Shown here: positions 23,875 through 32,080 of the stretch, one piece after another
How positions within the stretch are numbered: the first letter of the stretch is position 1
Layout of the letters: every line of letters starts with the position of its first letter
Source of the DNA: Sphingomonas sp. YR710
Lineage (GTDB): Bacteria; Pseudomonadota; Alphaproteobacteria; Sphingomonadales; Sphingomonadaceae
Direction: 5' to 3'
NCBI RefSeq assembly: GCF_900101455.1
Contig: NZ_FMZJ01000005.1
Span: 124,001-188,000, forward strand
DNA length: 64,000 nt
Translations under genes and position numbers: made by a program
The notes under the pieces: model-generated
What the model was told of the DNA's origin: nothing
What the model saw: the letters and a program-made list of their open reading frames with translations, nothing else
Databases searched by the model: none

Positions 23875-23944
23875 ATTTTGGGAAGGAATGGCGCGGCAAT
23901 AAGCGCGCGCCGCCTGTTCGCGTTCAAGTTGGGCTCTGTGCCTC

Positions 23945-24175
23945 TCAGCGCATCGCGCTGCTGGGCGTCACGGAGCGTGGCGACCGGGTGATCGGGCCTT
24001 CGATCAGCTTCGTCTTGAACTTCTTGCGCAACACCATCGCGCCCTCGCTGTTGCGGCAGACGACGCGCGTTCCGCTTGGGATTAGGCCTTCCATGGCCGT
24101 CGTCGCGACACCCATCGACAGGCACACGGCGCTGACTTCGGCTTCGGTGGCTTCAAGATTGAGGGCGCGTGACAT
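23945..24175 (-). CDS. Conserved-looking hypothetical protein, 76 residues
   Basis: The protein begins MSRALNLEATEAEVSAVC and has a compact, mixed alpha/beta composition (GTRVVCRNSEGAMVLRKKF) with a basic C-terminus. There is no signal peptide or membrane segment. The start is well supported: AGGAGA lies seven bases before the ATG at 24175; a longer frame adds an unlikely Arg-rich extension. It stands alone between the family-C palindrome and the MerR gene. I do not recognise a function. Confidence 0.65.
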   Translation of the reverse strand: MSRALNLEATEAEVSAVCLSMGVATTAMEGLIPSGTRVVCRNSEGAMVLRKKFKTKLIEGPITRSPRSVTPSSAMR

Positions 24176-24315
24176 CGGTGTCTCCTGGCGCGCACTACGG
24201 CAGCGCATCGCAAGCGAGAGCCCTCAGTCTCCCAGTCACGCGATGCTCATGATGATATGCGGTGATGCTTTTCGTTAGCACAAATCGAGTCGGATAGCCC
24301 GAACAATCGTCATTC

Positions 24316-24726
24316 TCATGTTGCGCTGGCGATTCGGTCGTCGGCCTGGCGTTCGATTTCGATCAATTCGCCCAACGTCTGATCGAGCGCTTCCTTCTGC
24401 GCAAGGAGTTCGGCAATTCGTTCGCGGACTCGATCACGCAGGTGGATCATCTGGTTCAGATGCAGCGAATCGACGTCGTAGAGATCGAGGAACTCCTTGA
24501 TCTCGCGCAGAGTGAAACCCAGCCGCTTGCCGCGCAGGATCAACTGCAGCCTTCCGATTTCGCGCCGCGTATAGACACGCATCGATCCCACCCGCTGCGG
24601 CTCGAGCAGATTCTTGTCTTCGTAAAAGCGGATCGATCGCGTCGAAATGCCCAGCTCGGACGCGACCGTCTGGATGCTGTGCAGATCGTCCCTGCGTTCG
24701 GGCTGCCTGCCACGCGATGTCGTCAT
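24316..24726 (-). CDS. MerR-family transcriptional regulator
   Basis: The 136-residue protein has a MerR winged helix at about residues 17-85 (HSIQTVASELGISTRSIRFYEDKNLL; MRVYTRREIGRLQLILRGKRLGFTLREIKEFL) and a C-terminal dimerisation coiled coil (LRDRVRERIAELLAQKEALDQTLGELIEIE). No metal-binding cysteines are present, so it is not a metal sensor. It resembles the LiuR/SoxR-like regulators that control acyl-CoA metabolism. It follows fadD on the same strand with 64 bp between, so regulation of the surrounding fatty-acid genes is likely (inference). The ATG at 24726 is chosen; upstream frame residues are unconserved. Confidence 0.88.
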   Translation of the reverse strand: MTTSRGRQPERRDDLHSIQTVASELGISTRSIRFYEDKNLLEPQRVGSMRVYTRREIGRLQLILRGKRLGFTLREIKEFLDLYDVDSLHLNQMIHLRDRVRERIAELLAQKEALDQTLGELIEIERQADDRIASAT

Positions 24727-24790
24727 GTCCACAATCCCACTCCCCGGCGACTGCGCCGCAGCGCAGCATAAGCGCATGGGCAATCCTTAC

Positions 24791-26497
24791 TCAACGGGCG
24801 GATTTCCGTTCTTCTTCGGCAATCAGTTCCTTCTTGGACAATTTGCCGATCAGCGTCTTGGGCAGGCTATCGCGGATTTCGATCTCGCGCGGCATCTCGA
24901 TCTTCGAGAGGCGGGTGGCGAGGAAATCATGGATCTGGTCGATATCGGCGGGATGGCCGGGGCGGAGTACGACGAACGCCTTCGGCGCCTGACCGCGATA
25001 TTCGTCTTTCACCCCGATTACGACGGCTTCGGCAATCGCGGAGTGGTCGTAAAGGGCCTCCTCGATCACCCGGGGATAGACGTTATATCCACCCGCAATG
25101 ATCACATCCTTGATCCGGTCGACGAGGAACAGATATCCGTCCGCATCAAGATAGCCGACGTCGCCGGTCCTGAGCGCCCCGTCGACAAATACCTTTTCGG
25201 TTTCGTCTGGCCGGCCCCAATAGCCCTTCATGATCTGTGGTCCGCGCGCGCAGACCTCCCCCCGCTCGCCGAGTGGCATCAGCGTGTGGGGATCATCGAG
25301 GCTGCGAATCTCGATGATGGTCCCCGGGAAGGCGATGCCGGCGCTATTGTCCTTGATCACGCGCCCGTCGAGCGGGTTGCAGGTCAGGATCGGCGATGAT
25401 TCGGACAGGCCATATCCTTCGACGACCGGACATTGCGTGAGTGTCTCGAATTTGCTGCGCACATCGAAGGGCAGGGGCGCGCCGCCCGACACGCTGTATC
25501 GCAGCGATTCGAAATGGACCTTGTGATGCTCGGCGGCCTTGTTGATCGCGGTCAGCATGGTCGGGACCGCAAGCAACTGGGTGGCCCGCGCACGCACGAT
25601 TGTCTTGAGCAACTGGCCGATCTCGAAACGCGGCAGCAGGATCATCTCGGCTGCGGTATCGACCGAGAAGTTGAGCACGGTCGTCAGCGCAAAGACGTGA
25701 AACAATGGCAACACGCCGAGCACGCGATCCTGTTCGGCAGGAATGCCGCCGGCATGGATCACCATCTGCGCGCTGTTGGCGGTCAGATTGGCATGGGTGA
25801 GCATCGCGCCCTTCGGCACGCCGGTGGTGCCGCCCGTATATTGCAGCACGGCCACGTCGTCGGGCGTCTTCGTGACCGGGACGGGCGCGGCGTCGCTGGC
25901 GATCAATGCGCGAAACGACAAATGCCGCTCATCAAGCGGAACGACGGCGTGGTCGGCATGCTTGAACAACCTGAAGCCGATAGATTGAAAGCGGGGCAGG
26001 ATATCGGCCATCGGGCAGACGATGATCCGTGCGAGCCCGCTATCTTCGGCGACGGCGGCAACCTTTTGGTGGACGATCTTCAGATCGGGGACCGCGATCA
26101 CCGTGGTGCCCGAGTCGCGGATCTGGTGGCGCAGTTCATGCTCGACATAGAGCGGGTTGAAATTGACGACGGTCGCGCCGGCCTTCAGCGCGGCGAAATA
26201 GAGGATTACGAAATAGGGCGTGTTGGGCAGGCACAGACCGAAGCGCGTATCCGGGCCGACGCCGATATCCTGGAGCCCGCGCGTCGCGCGATCCACGAGG
26301 CTCCCGATTTCGCCATAGGTCCAGCGACGGCCGAGAAAGTCGATCGCCACGCGCGCGGGATAATTTGCGACGGCGCGGTCGATCAGTTCGGTGATCAAAC
26401 GGGGGCGGATCGCCGGAGGTGGCGAACCACCCCCGGCACCATGGCTGACGACACCGAGGTCGGGGGAGGGGGGCTGGATCACGGTGTCGCTTGCCAT
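24791..26497 (-). CDS. fadD: Long-chain fatty acid-CoA ligase (AMP-dependent)
   Basis: The 568-residue adenylate-forming enzyme has the P-loop motif YTGGTTGVPKGA, A5 motif GYGLSESSP, GEVCARGPQIMKGYW, the hinge LVDRIKDVIIAGGYNVYP and the catalytic C-terminal lysine in LPKTLIGKLSKKEL. The set is typical of FadD-type acyl-CoA synthetases. It activates fatty acids for the beta-oxidation enzymes encoded divergently at 28.4-33.9 kb. The N-terminal 30 residues are Pro/Ser/Gly-rich. The ATG at 26497 lies 13 bases after the fadL-like stop, suggesting an operon fadL-fadD-merR. No membrane segment is obvious. Confidence 0.92.
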   Translation of the reverse strand: MASDTVIQPPSPDLGVVSHGAGGGSPPPAIRPRLITELIDRAVANYPARVAIDFLGRRWTYGEIGSLVDRATRGLQDIGVGPDTRFGLCLPNTPYFVILYFAALKAGATVVNFNPLYVEHELRHQIRDSGTTVIAVPDLKIVHQKVAAVAEDSGLARIIVCPMADILPRFQSIGFRLFKHADHAVVPLDERHLSFRALIASDAAPVPVTKTPDDVAVLQYTGGTTGVPKGAMLTHANLTANSAQMVIHAGGIPAEQDRVLGVLPLFHVFALTTVLNFSVDTAAEMILLPRFEIGQLLKTIVRARATQLLAVPTMLTAINKAAEHHKVHFESLRYSVSGGAPLPFDVRSKFETLTQCPVVEGYGLSESSPILTCNPLDGRVIKDNSAGIAFPGTIIEIRSLDDPHTLMPLGERGEVCARGPQIMKGYWGRPDETEKVFVDGALRTGDVGYLDADGYLFLVDRIKDVIIAGGYNVYPRVIEEALYDHSAIAEAVVIGVKDEYRGQAPKAFVVLRPGHPADIDQIHDFLATRLSKIEMPREIEIRDSLPKTLIGKLSKKELIAEEERKSAR

Positions 26498-26510
26498 GGT
26501 ATCTTTCGTG

Positions 26511-27824
26511 TCAGAAGCTGATGCGCCCGCCGAGCGCCAGCACAATCGCGCTGGAGCCGGTGATACGACCGTTGACGAGGATCGGTGTCTGTACCGCCGT
26601 CCCGGCATAGGCTGCCGTTGTCTTGTCGACAGTGGCATCCCGGAAGTGGATATAGTCGGCGGCGCCGTCGATCGTGATCGAATCGGTGATCTTGTACGAG
26701 GTGCCAATCGCGAAGTTGATGCGATCGGAATCGGGTACACGGGCATCGCGCTGGCCGTTGCGGGTCGGCGTCTGATCCCATTGGATGCCGCTACGCATCG
26801 TCCATTTCGGGGTCACGGCATAATCGAGGCCGCCGGCGACGCTCCAGGTGTTGCGGTAATTTTCGGGCAATGCGGCGTTGATCGGTGAGCCGAGCCGGAT
26901 CGCATCGAACTTGTTCCAGCCGATCCGCGCCACCTGGCCATTCAGGGTCAGCCGGTCGCTCGCCTTGATGCGCCCGCCGGCGATAAGCTGCCAGGGCGTG
27001 CGGAATGTCGCCTTTGTGCCGATAGTGGCATTCTGGCCGGCCAATGGGCCGAGCAGCCCCGAAATGACGACATTGCCATCCAGCGTATGCTTGATGCTCG
27101 ATTTGTAGCTGAGCCCCAGATCGATGATGCTCGACGGGTGGAGCTGGACGCCGACGCTGTAGCCGACATCCCAGCCCTTGCCCTTCAGCTGCTGCTGGCC
27201 GTCCGCCAGCAAGGGGGACAGGTTCGGCAGCGCATTGGAGAGCGTGGCGGAACTGTGCTCGACGTTGATCGCCGCGCCGATCCCGATCATCGGTGACGGT
27301 GCGAAGGCGATGGACGGCTGGATGTCGATCGTACGCAGTTTGGTCTTGTCGGCAGTATAGCGCGCCCAGCTGTTTGCATCATAATTGGTGCTGAAGCTGA
27401 ACGGGGATGTGAGAGCGAGACCGAGCGCGAATTGGTCATTGAGCCGGTAGCCGACCGCGCCGCTTGGTAGGACACCATTGTCGATCGGATTTTTGGCATC
27501 AGGATTGCCGCCAACGCTGGCCGGGGCCTGGCCCGGCCGTACGATTAATGTGCCATTGTCGCGAACATGCGCGCGCGGCAGGATCGCGCTGGCGCCGATA
27601 TAGGCGCTGTTATGGGTCGCACCGGCGATCGCCGCGGGGTTCCACCACAGCGATTCAGCGCCCTGATCGGAAACCTCACCCGAAAAGGCACGGCCAGCGG
27701 CCTTTACCGACTGTTCCTGCAGATAGAATCCGCCTGCCTGTGCGGCCGTGGAAAGCCCGCCAAGTGCGATGGCGGAGGCGGTTGCGAACAGGCCCAGCCG
27801 GGCCACGGAAGACAAGTTGATCAT
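26511..27824 (-). CDS. fadL: FadL-family outer membrane long-chain fatty acid transporter
   Basis: The 437-residue protein has a signal peptide (about residues 1-30, ending AQA). The mature start GGFYLQEQSVKAAGRAFSGEV and the hatch motif SLWWNPAAIAG contain the NPA signature of the FadL family. The rest is a 14-strand-type barrel ending in ALGGRISF with a terminal Phe. It should let hydrophobic substrates cross the outer membrane for activation by the downstream ligase. AGGAATAGG precedes the ATG. It lies between a DUF2147 gene and fadD on the same strand, which strengthens the fatty-acid role. Confidence 0.92.
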   Translation of the reverse strand: MINLSSVARLGLFATASAIALGGLSTAAQAGGFYLQEQSVKAAGRAFSGEVSDQGAESLWWNPAAIAGATHNSAYIGASAILPRAHVRDNGTLIVRPGQAPASVGGNPDAKNPIDNGVLPSGAVGYRLNDQFALGLALTSPFSFSTNYDANSWARYTADKTKLRTIDIQPSIAFAPSPMIGIGAAINVEHSSATLSNALPNLSPLLADGQQQLKGKGWDVGYSVGVQLHPSSIIDLGLSYKSSIKHTLDGNVVISGLLGPLAGQNATIGTKATFRTPWQLIAGGRIKASDRLTLNGQVARIGWNKFDAIRLGSPINAALPENYRNTWSVAGGLDYAVTPKWTMRSGIQWDQTPTRNGQRDARVPDSDRINFAIGTSYKITDSITIDGAADYIHFRDATVDKTTAAYAGTAVQTPILVNGRITGSSAIVLALGGRISF

Positions 27825-27859
27825 ATTTTCCTATTCCTCTCTGAAAGGCTTCCCGGTCC

Positions 27860-28270
27860 CTATGGAACTCGGTGCCATATCTGGGTCTTGCAGAGCGGCA
27901 CGAAGATGCAGCCGCGGATTTTGAGCGTGTTGGCGTCGACGATCGTTACCGTTGCATCGTACGTCTTGCCGTCGTCGGCCTTGTAGATGCTTCCGCCTGA
28001 CCAGTGATCGCCATCGACCGTGAACCCGCCAAGGATCTGCAGGCCCTTCAGCAATCTGCCGCGCAGTGCCGGATCCTTGTTGTTGGTATCGGCCATTGCC
28101 GGGTTGGCGACGATGCCATCTGACGTCATCAGTTTCCCGCAGATCGAAGCGCCGCAACGTTGAATGTCGACAATGCCGTTGCGGGTTTCGGTCTTCCAAT
28201 GGCCGACGGCCATATTCGGGGATAGGGCTCCCGCCGCCACCGCAAGCGCGATCAGCGCCGTTCCTGTCAT
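27860..28270 (-). CDS. DUF2147 exported protein
   Basis: The 136-residue protein has an N-terminal signal sequence (MTGTALIALAVAAGALSP) and a DUF2147 domain. Its typical start GHWKTETRNGIVDIQRCG is followed by LKGLQILGGF and GKTYDATVTIVDANTLKIRGCI. The function of the family is not established; members are often found next to lipid or membrane-stress genes. Four cysteines suggest disulfides in the periplasm. The ATG at 28270 is preferred to 28276 because AAAGGAG is then at a workable distance. It leads the minus-strand fadL-fadD cluster. Confidence 0.82.
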   Translation of the reverse strand: MTGTALIALAVAAGALSPNMAVGHWKTETRNGIVDIQRCGASICGKLMTSDGIVANPAMADTNNKDPALRGRLLKGLQILGGFTVDGDHWSGGSIYKADDGKTYDATVTIVDANTLKIRGCIFVPLCKTQIWHRVP

Positions 28271-28451
28271 GTCCATCTCCTTTCTGCCGCACGGCCATTG
28301 GCTGGCGGTTGCGGTTACGTTCTGCCGGAAGCACCGGCAGCCATGGGATGAAGATCTGCACTAAAAATTAGTTGACGTATAGGACAATCTTTGCACCATA
28401 GGGGAAATAGTCTTCGGCGTGCGTTGAGCGCGTCGTTCGGGAGAGTTCCAG
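28271..28451. promoter_or_regulatory. Divergent control region between the DUF2147/fadL and fadA units
   Basis: The 181-bp gap separates the two arms of the fatty-acid cluster. A perfect inverted repeat CTGCCGG (28322-28328) / CCGGCAG (28334-28340) lies in the middle and could bind the nearby MerR protein or terminate read-through. TTGACG at 28372-28377 resembles a -35 element for the plus-strand genes, but no good -10 follows at the right distance. Confidence 0.35.
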
Positions 28452-29588
28452 ATGCAGAATGCGGTCATTGCGGGATATGTGCGCTCGCCATTCCACCTCG
28501 CGGGCAAGGGGGCGCTGGCGCGGGTGCGTGCGGATGACCTGGCCGCGCAGGTGATCCGCGGGTTGATCGCGAAGACCAAAGTGAAGGCGGAGGATATCGA
28601 GGACATCATTCTCGGTTGCGCTTTCCCGGAGGGTGAGCAGGGACTCAACGTGGCCCGGCTGATCGGCTTGCTGGCCGATCTGCCGATTTCGGTCGGCGGC
28701 ATGACGGTGAATCGTTTTTGCGGATCGTCGATGAGTTCGATCCACATCGCGGCGGGCCAGATCGCGATCGGCGCAGGCGACGTCTTCATTTGCGCCGGTG
28801 TCGAAAGCATGAGCCGCGTGCCGATGATGGGCTTCAACCCGCTACCCAGCCCCGCGCTCGCGCAGAAGCGCCCCGGCGCCTATATCGGCATGGGCGAAAC
28901 AGCGGAGAATGTCGCGAGCAAGTTCCAGATACCGCGCCCCGCGCAGGAGGCTTTCGCCGTTGCCAGCCAGCAGAAGGCGGCTGCAGCCCGATCGGCGGGC
29001 AAGTTGACTGACGAGATCGTGCCCATTCAGACGAGAGGCGGCGTCGTCGATCAGGATGGCACGATCCGCCCCGAAACTACGGCCGAGGCGCTGGCCGCGC
29101 TCAAGCCCGCCTTCGATCAGAATGGCAGCGTTACGGCAGGCACATCGTCCCCGCTGACCGATGGCGCATCGGCGGTGCTGGTGACGAGCGAAGAATATGC
29201 GCGTGCGAATGGGCTGGAGATCCTCGCACGGATCCGCAGCGTCGCCGTTTCGGGCTGCGAGCCCGAAATCATGGGTGTCGGCCCGGTCTCGGCATCGCGC
29301 AAGGCGCTGGGACGCGCGGGCATATCGGTGGGTGACCTGAGCGTCGTCGAACTCAACGAGGCCTTTGCCAGCCAGGCGCTGGCCTGCGCGAACGAACTCG
29401 GGCTGAAGCCGGAAACGATCAACCTCGATGGCGGGGCGATCGCGCTTGGCCATCCGCTCGGCGCCACCGGCGCGCGGATCGTCGGCAAGGCGGCCTCGCT
29501 GCTCAAACGCGAGGGCGGCAAATATGCGCTGGCGACCCAGTGCATCGGCGGCGGGCAGGGCATAGCCATCGTGCTGGAGGCGATCTGA
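28452..29588 (+). CDS. fadA: Acetyl-CoA C-acyltransferase (3-ketoacyl-CoA thiolase)
   Basis: The 378-residue thiolase has the nucleophilic Cys90 in VNRFCGSSM, the motif GGAIALGHPLGATGAR with the catalytic His, and the second catalytic cysteine in TQCIGGGQG. It performs the last step of beta-oxidation, releasing acetyl-CoA from a 3-ketoacyl-CoA. It is slightly shorter than E. coli FadA (387). GGGAGAG precedes the ATG. It is two bases upstream of the FadB-like gene, the expected partner of the multienzyme complex. Confidence 0.94.
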   Translation: MQNAVIAGYVRSPFHLAGKGALARVRADDLAAQVIRGLIAKTKVKAEDIEDIILGCAFPEGEQGLNVARLIGLLADLPISVGGMTVNRFCGSSMSSIHIAAGQIAIGAGDVFICAGVESMSRVPMMGFNPLPSPALAQKRPGAYIGMGETAENVASKFQIPRPAQEAFAVASQQKAAAARSAGKLTDEIVPIQTRGGVVDQDGTIRPETTAEALAALKPAFDQNGSVTAGTSSPLTDGASAVLVTSEEYARANGLEILARIRSVAVSGCEPEIMGVGPVSASRKALGRAGISVGDLSVVELNEAFASQALACANELGLKPETINLDGGAIALGHPLGATGARIVGKAASLLKREGGKYALATQCIGGGQGIAIVLEAI

Positions 29589-29590
29589 CC

Positions 29591-31909
29591 ATGTCGAACA
29601 TCCGCCCGGATATCAGGAAGGTCTGCGTCATCGGCGCGGGTACGATGGGCGCCGGCATCGCGGCGCAGGTTGCCAATGCCGGCGTGCCGGTGCTGTTGCT
29701 CGACATCGTCCCCAAAGAGGGGGTGAATCGTAACGCGATAGCCGAAGGTGCGGTCGCGAAGATGTTGAAGACCGAACCGGCCCCCTTCATGTCGGCGCAG
29801 GCGGCCAAGCTGGTCGAGACCGGCAATATCGACGATGATCTGGGCGAGATTGCCGATTGCGACTGGGTGGTCGAAGCGATTGTCGAACGGCTCGATATCA
29901 AGCAGGCATTATATGCGAAAATCGATGCCGCGCGGACGCCCGGCACCGCGATCTCATCCAACACGTCGACAATTCCGCTCGCGCAGCTGATCGATGGCCG
30001 ATCGGACGCGTTCGCCGCCGATTTCCTGATCACCCATTTCTTCAATCCGCCGCGCTATATGCGGCTGCTCGAAGTGGTCGCCGGCCCGAAGACGAACCCC
30101 GCGATTGCCGCCAAGGTGGCGACCTTTGCCGATCGCGCGATGGGCAAGGCGGTGGTGCATGCCAAGGATACGCCGGGTTTCATCGCCAACCGGATCGGCA
30201 CCTATTGGCTGCTGGTCGCCGTCAACGCCGCGATAGACGTTGGCCTGTCGGTGGAGGAGGCCGACGCGATCGGCGGCAAGCCGATGGGCGTGCCTAGCAC
30301 CGGTATTTTCGGCTTGATCGATCTGGTCGGTATCGATCTGATGCCGTTGCTTGAAAAAAGCATGGTCGCAAGTCTGCCCGCAAGCGATGCTTTCCATGCA
30401 TCGGTGCGGCCGTCGCCGCTGATCGAGCGCATGATTGCCGAAGGCTATACCGGTCGTAAGGGCAAAGGCGGTTTCTACCGGATCAACCGCGATGCCGGGA
30501 AGCAGAAGGAAGCCATCGACCTTGCGACCGGCGTCTATCGCAAGGCGCTGCGCATCGATCCCCCGCGCGCCGACGTGAAATCGCTGATCGCGCTGCCGGG
30601 CAAGACCGGCGAATTCGCCTGGGCGGTGCTCGGTCAGGTTCTCGCTTATGCGGCCACACTCGTGCCGGAGGCAGCGGACGACATCGTCGCGATCGATGAC
30701 GCGATGAAGCTTGGCTATAACTGGAAATATGGTCCGTTCGAACTGATCGACCAGATCGGCGCCGCGGCCTTCGCGCAGCGTCTGGAGGCTGAGGGCCGAG
30801 CCGTGTCGCCGTTGCTGAGGCTGGCCGGTGATCGGACCTTCTATCGGCTACAGGATGGCCGGCGCCAATATCTGGGCCAGGATGGCGAATATCACGATAT
30901 CGTCCGTGCCGAAGGCATCGTGTCGCTTGAGGATATCAAGCGCGTCGCCAAACCGCTGCTCAGGAACGGATCGGCTGCGCTCTGGGATATTGGCGACGGC
31001 GTCGCGTGCTTCGAATTCGCGTCGAAGATGAACGCGCTCGATGGCGACACGCTGAAACTGCTCGGCGATGCGATCGGTCTTGTCGGCCAGAAATATAAAG
31101 CGATGGTCATCTACACCGACGCTGCCAATTTCTCAGCCGGGGCCAATCTCGGCCTTGCATTGTTTGCGGTGAACATCGCGGCGTGGGGCGAGATCGAGAA
31201 GCTCGTGAGTGGCGGCCAGGCCGCGTATAAGGCGATGAAATATGCGCCCTTTCCGGTGGTCGGCGCGCCTGCCGGGCTCGCGCTCGGCGGCGGTTGCGAG
31301 ATTCTGCTGCATTCCGACGCGATCCAGGCGCACGCCGAAAGCTATATCGGCCTCGTCGAATGCGGGGTCGGGCTGGTGCCGGGCTGGGGCGGTTGCGGCG
31401 AGATGATCGATCGCTGGACCAAGGCCGGTGTCCTGCCGCGCGGGCCGATGCCGGCCGTTGCCAAGGTGTTCGAGATCGTGAGTACGGCGACGGTGTCCAA
31501 ATCGGCCGCTCAGGCCAGGGACTATATGTTCCTGCGTCCCTCCGACGGCATCACGATGAACCGCGATCGCCTGCTCGCCGATGCCAAGGCCCGGGCGCTG
31601 TCGCTGGTCGACGGCTATCAGCCGCCGAAGCCGCCCGAGTTCAGGCTGCCCGGATCGAGCGGCCGGGTTGCGCTCGGCATGGCGGCGGAAGGCTTCCACA
31701 AGCGGGGTCTCGCGACCGATTATGACATGGTCGTGTCGGATGCTCTGGCGTCGGTGTTCACCGGCGGCGATGCCGACGTTATCGATGTCGTAAGCGAACA
31801 GGATATGCTGGCGCTTGAACGTGCGGCCTTCATGGCGCGTGTCCGTGACAAACGAACGCTCGCGAGGGTTGAGGCGATGCTCGAGACCGGCAAGCCGTTG
31901 AGAAATTGA
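29591..31909 (+). CDS. fadB: 3-hydroxyacyl-CoA dehydrogenase / enoyl-CoA hydratase fusion (FadB-like, reversed domain order)
   Basis: The 772-residue protein begins with the NAD-binding domain (VIGAGTMGAGIA, residues 13-24) and 3-hydroxyacyl-CoA dehydrogenase domains: SSNTSTIPL, HFFNPPRYMRLLEVV, KDTPGFIANRIG. It then carries an enoyl-CoA hydratase/crotonase domain at about 490-700 (FSAGANLGL; APAGLALGGGCEILLHSD; ECGVGLVPGWGG). E. coli FadB has the hydratase first, so the order here is reversed, a type seen in alphaproteobacteria. It catalyses hydration and NAD-dependent oxidation in beta-oxidation. GGAGG lies about ten bases before the ATG, inside fadA, indicating coupling. Confidence 0.93.
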   Translation: MSNIRPDIRKVCVIGAGTMGAGIAAQVANAGVPVLLLDIVPKEGVNRNAIAEGAVAKMLKTEPAPFMSAQAAKLVETGNIDDDLGEIADCDWVVEAIVERLDIKQALYAKIDAARTPGTAISSNTSTIPLAQLIDGRSDAFAADFLITHFFNPPRYMRLLEVVAGPKTNPAIAAKVATFADRAMGKAVVHAKDTPGFIANRIGTYWLLVAVNAAIDVGLSVEEADAIGGKPMGVPSTGIFGLIDLVGIDLMPLLEKSMVASLPASDAFHASVRPSPLIERMIAEGYTGRKGKGGFYRINRDAGKQKEAIDLATGVYRKALRIDPPRADVKSLIALPGKTGEFAWAVLGQVLAYAATLVPEAADDIVAIDDAMKLGYNWKYGPFELIDQIGAAAFAQRLEAEGRAVSPLLRLAGDRTFYRLQDGRRQYLGQDGEYHDIVRAEGIVSLEDIKRVAKPLLRNGSAALWDIGDGVACFEFASKMNALDGDTLKLLGDAIGLVGQKYKAMVIYTDAANFSAGANLGLALFAVNIAAWGEIEKLVSGGQAAYKAMKYAPFPVVGAPAGLALGGGCEILLHSDAIQAHAESYIGLVECGVGLVPGWGGCGEMIDRWTKAGVLPRGPMPAVAKVFEIVSTATVSKSAAQARDYMFLRPSDGITMNRDRLLADAKARALSLVDGYQPPKPPEFRLPGSSGRVALGMAAEGFHKRGLATDYDMVVSDALASVFTGGDADVIDVVSEQDMLALERAAFMARVRDKRTLARVEAMLETGKPLRN

Positions 31910-31924
31910 TGTTTAGGTACTTCA

Positions 31925-32050
31925 AATTCCTCCCCGAGCTTGCTCGGGGAGGGGGACCATGCGCAGCATGGGGGAGGGGCATGCGGGACGGTTCCGCAGG
32001 CCCCTCCACCGCTCTTCGAGCGGTCCCCCTCCCCGTTCCGGGGAGGAATT
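31925..32050. repeat. Composite AATTCCTCCCCG palindromic element (family B, 126 bp)
   Basis: Outer ends AATTCCTCCCCG (31925-31936) and CGGGGAGGAATT (32039-32050) are perfect inverted repeats. Inside are a hairpin CTCCCCGAGC/GCTCGGGGAG, a CCATGCGCAGCATGG palindrome and ACCGCTCTTCGAGCGGT. It separates fadB from the acyl-CoA dehydrogenase gene. Single units of the same sequence occur at 48856-48882 and 59435-59463. Confidence 0.85.
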
Positions 32051-32080
32051 GGAAGGCGCAAAACTTCGGAGAGATGAACC

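Noticed and set aside
28372-28400. TTGACG at 28372 as a promoter of fadA
   Set aside because: With a 17-base spacer the -10 position reads ACCATA, too poor a match to call a promoter.
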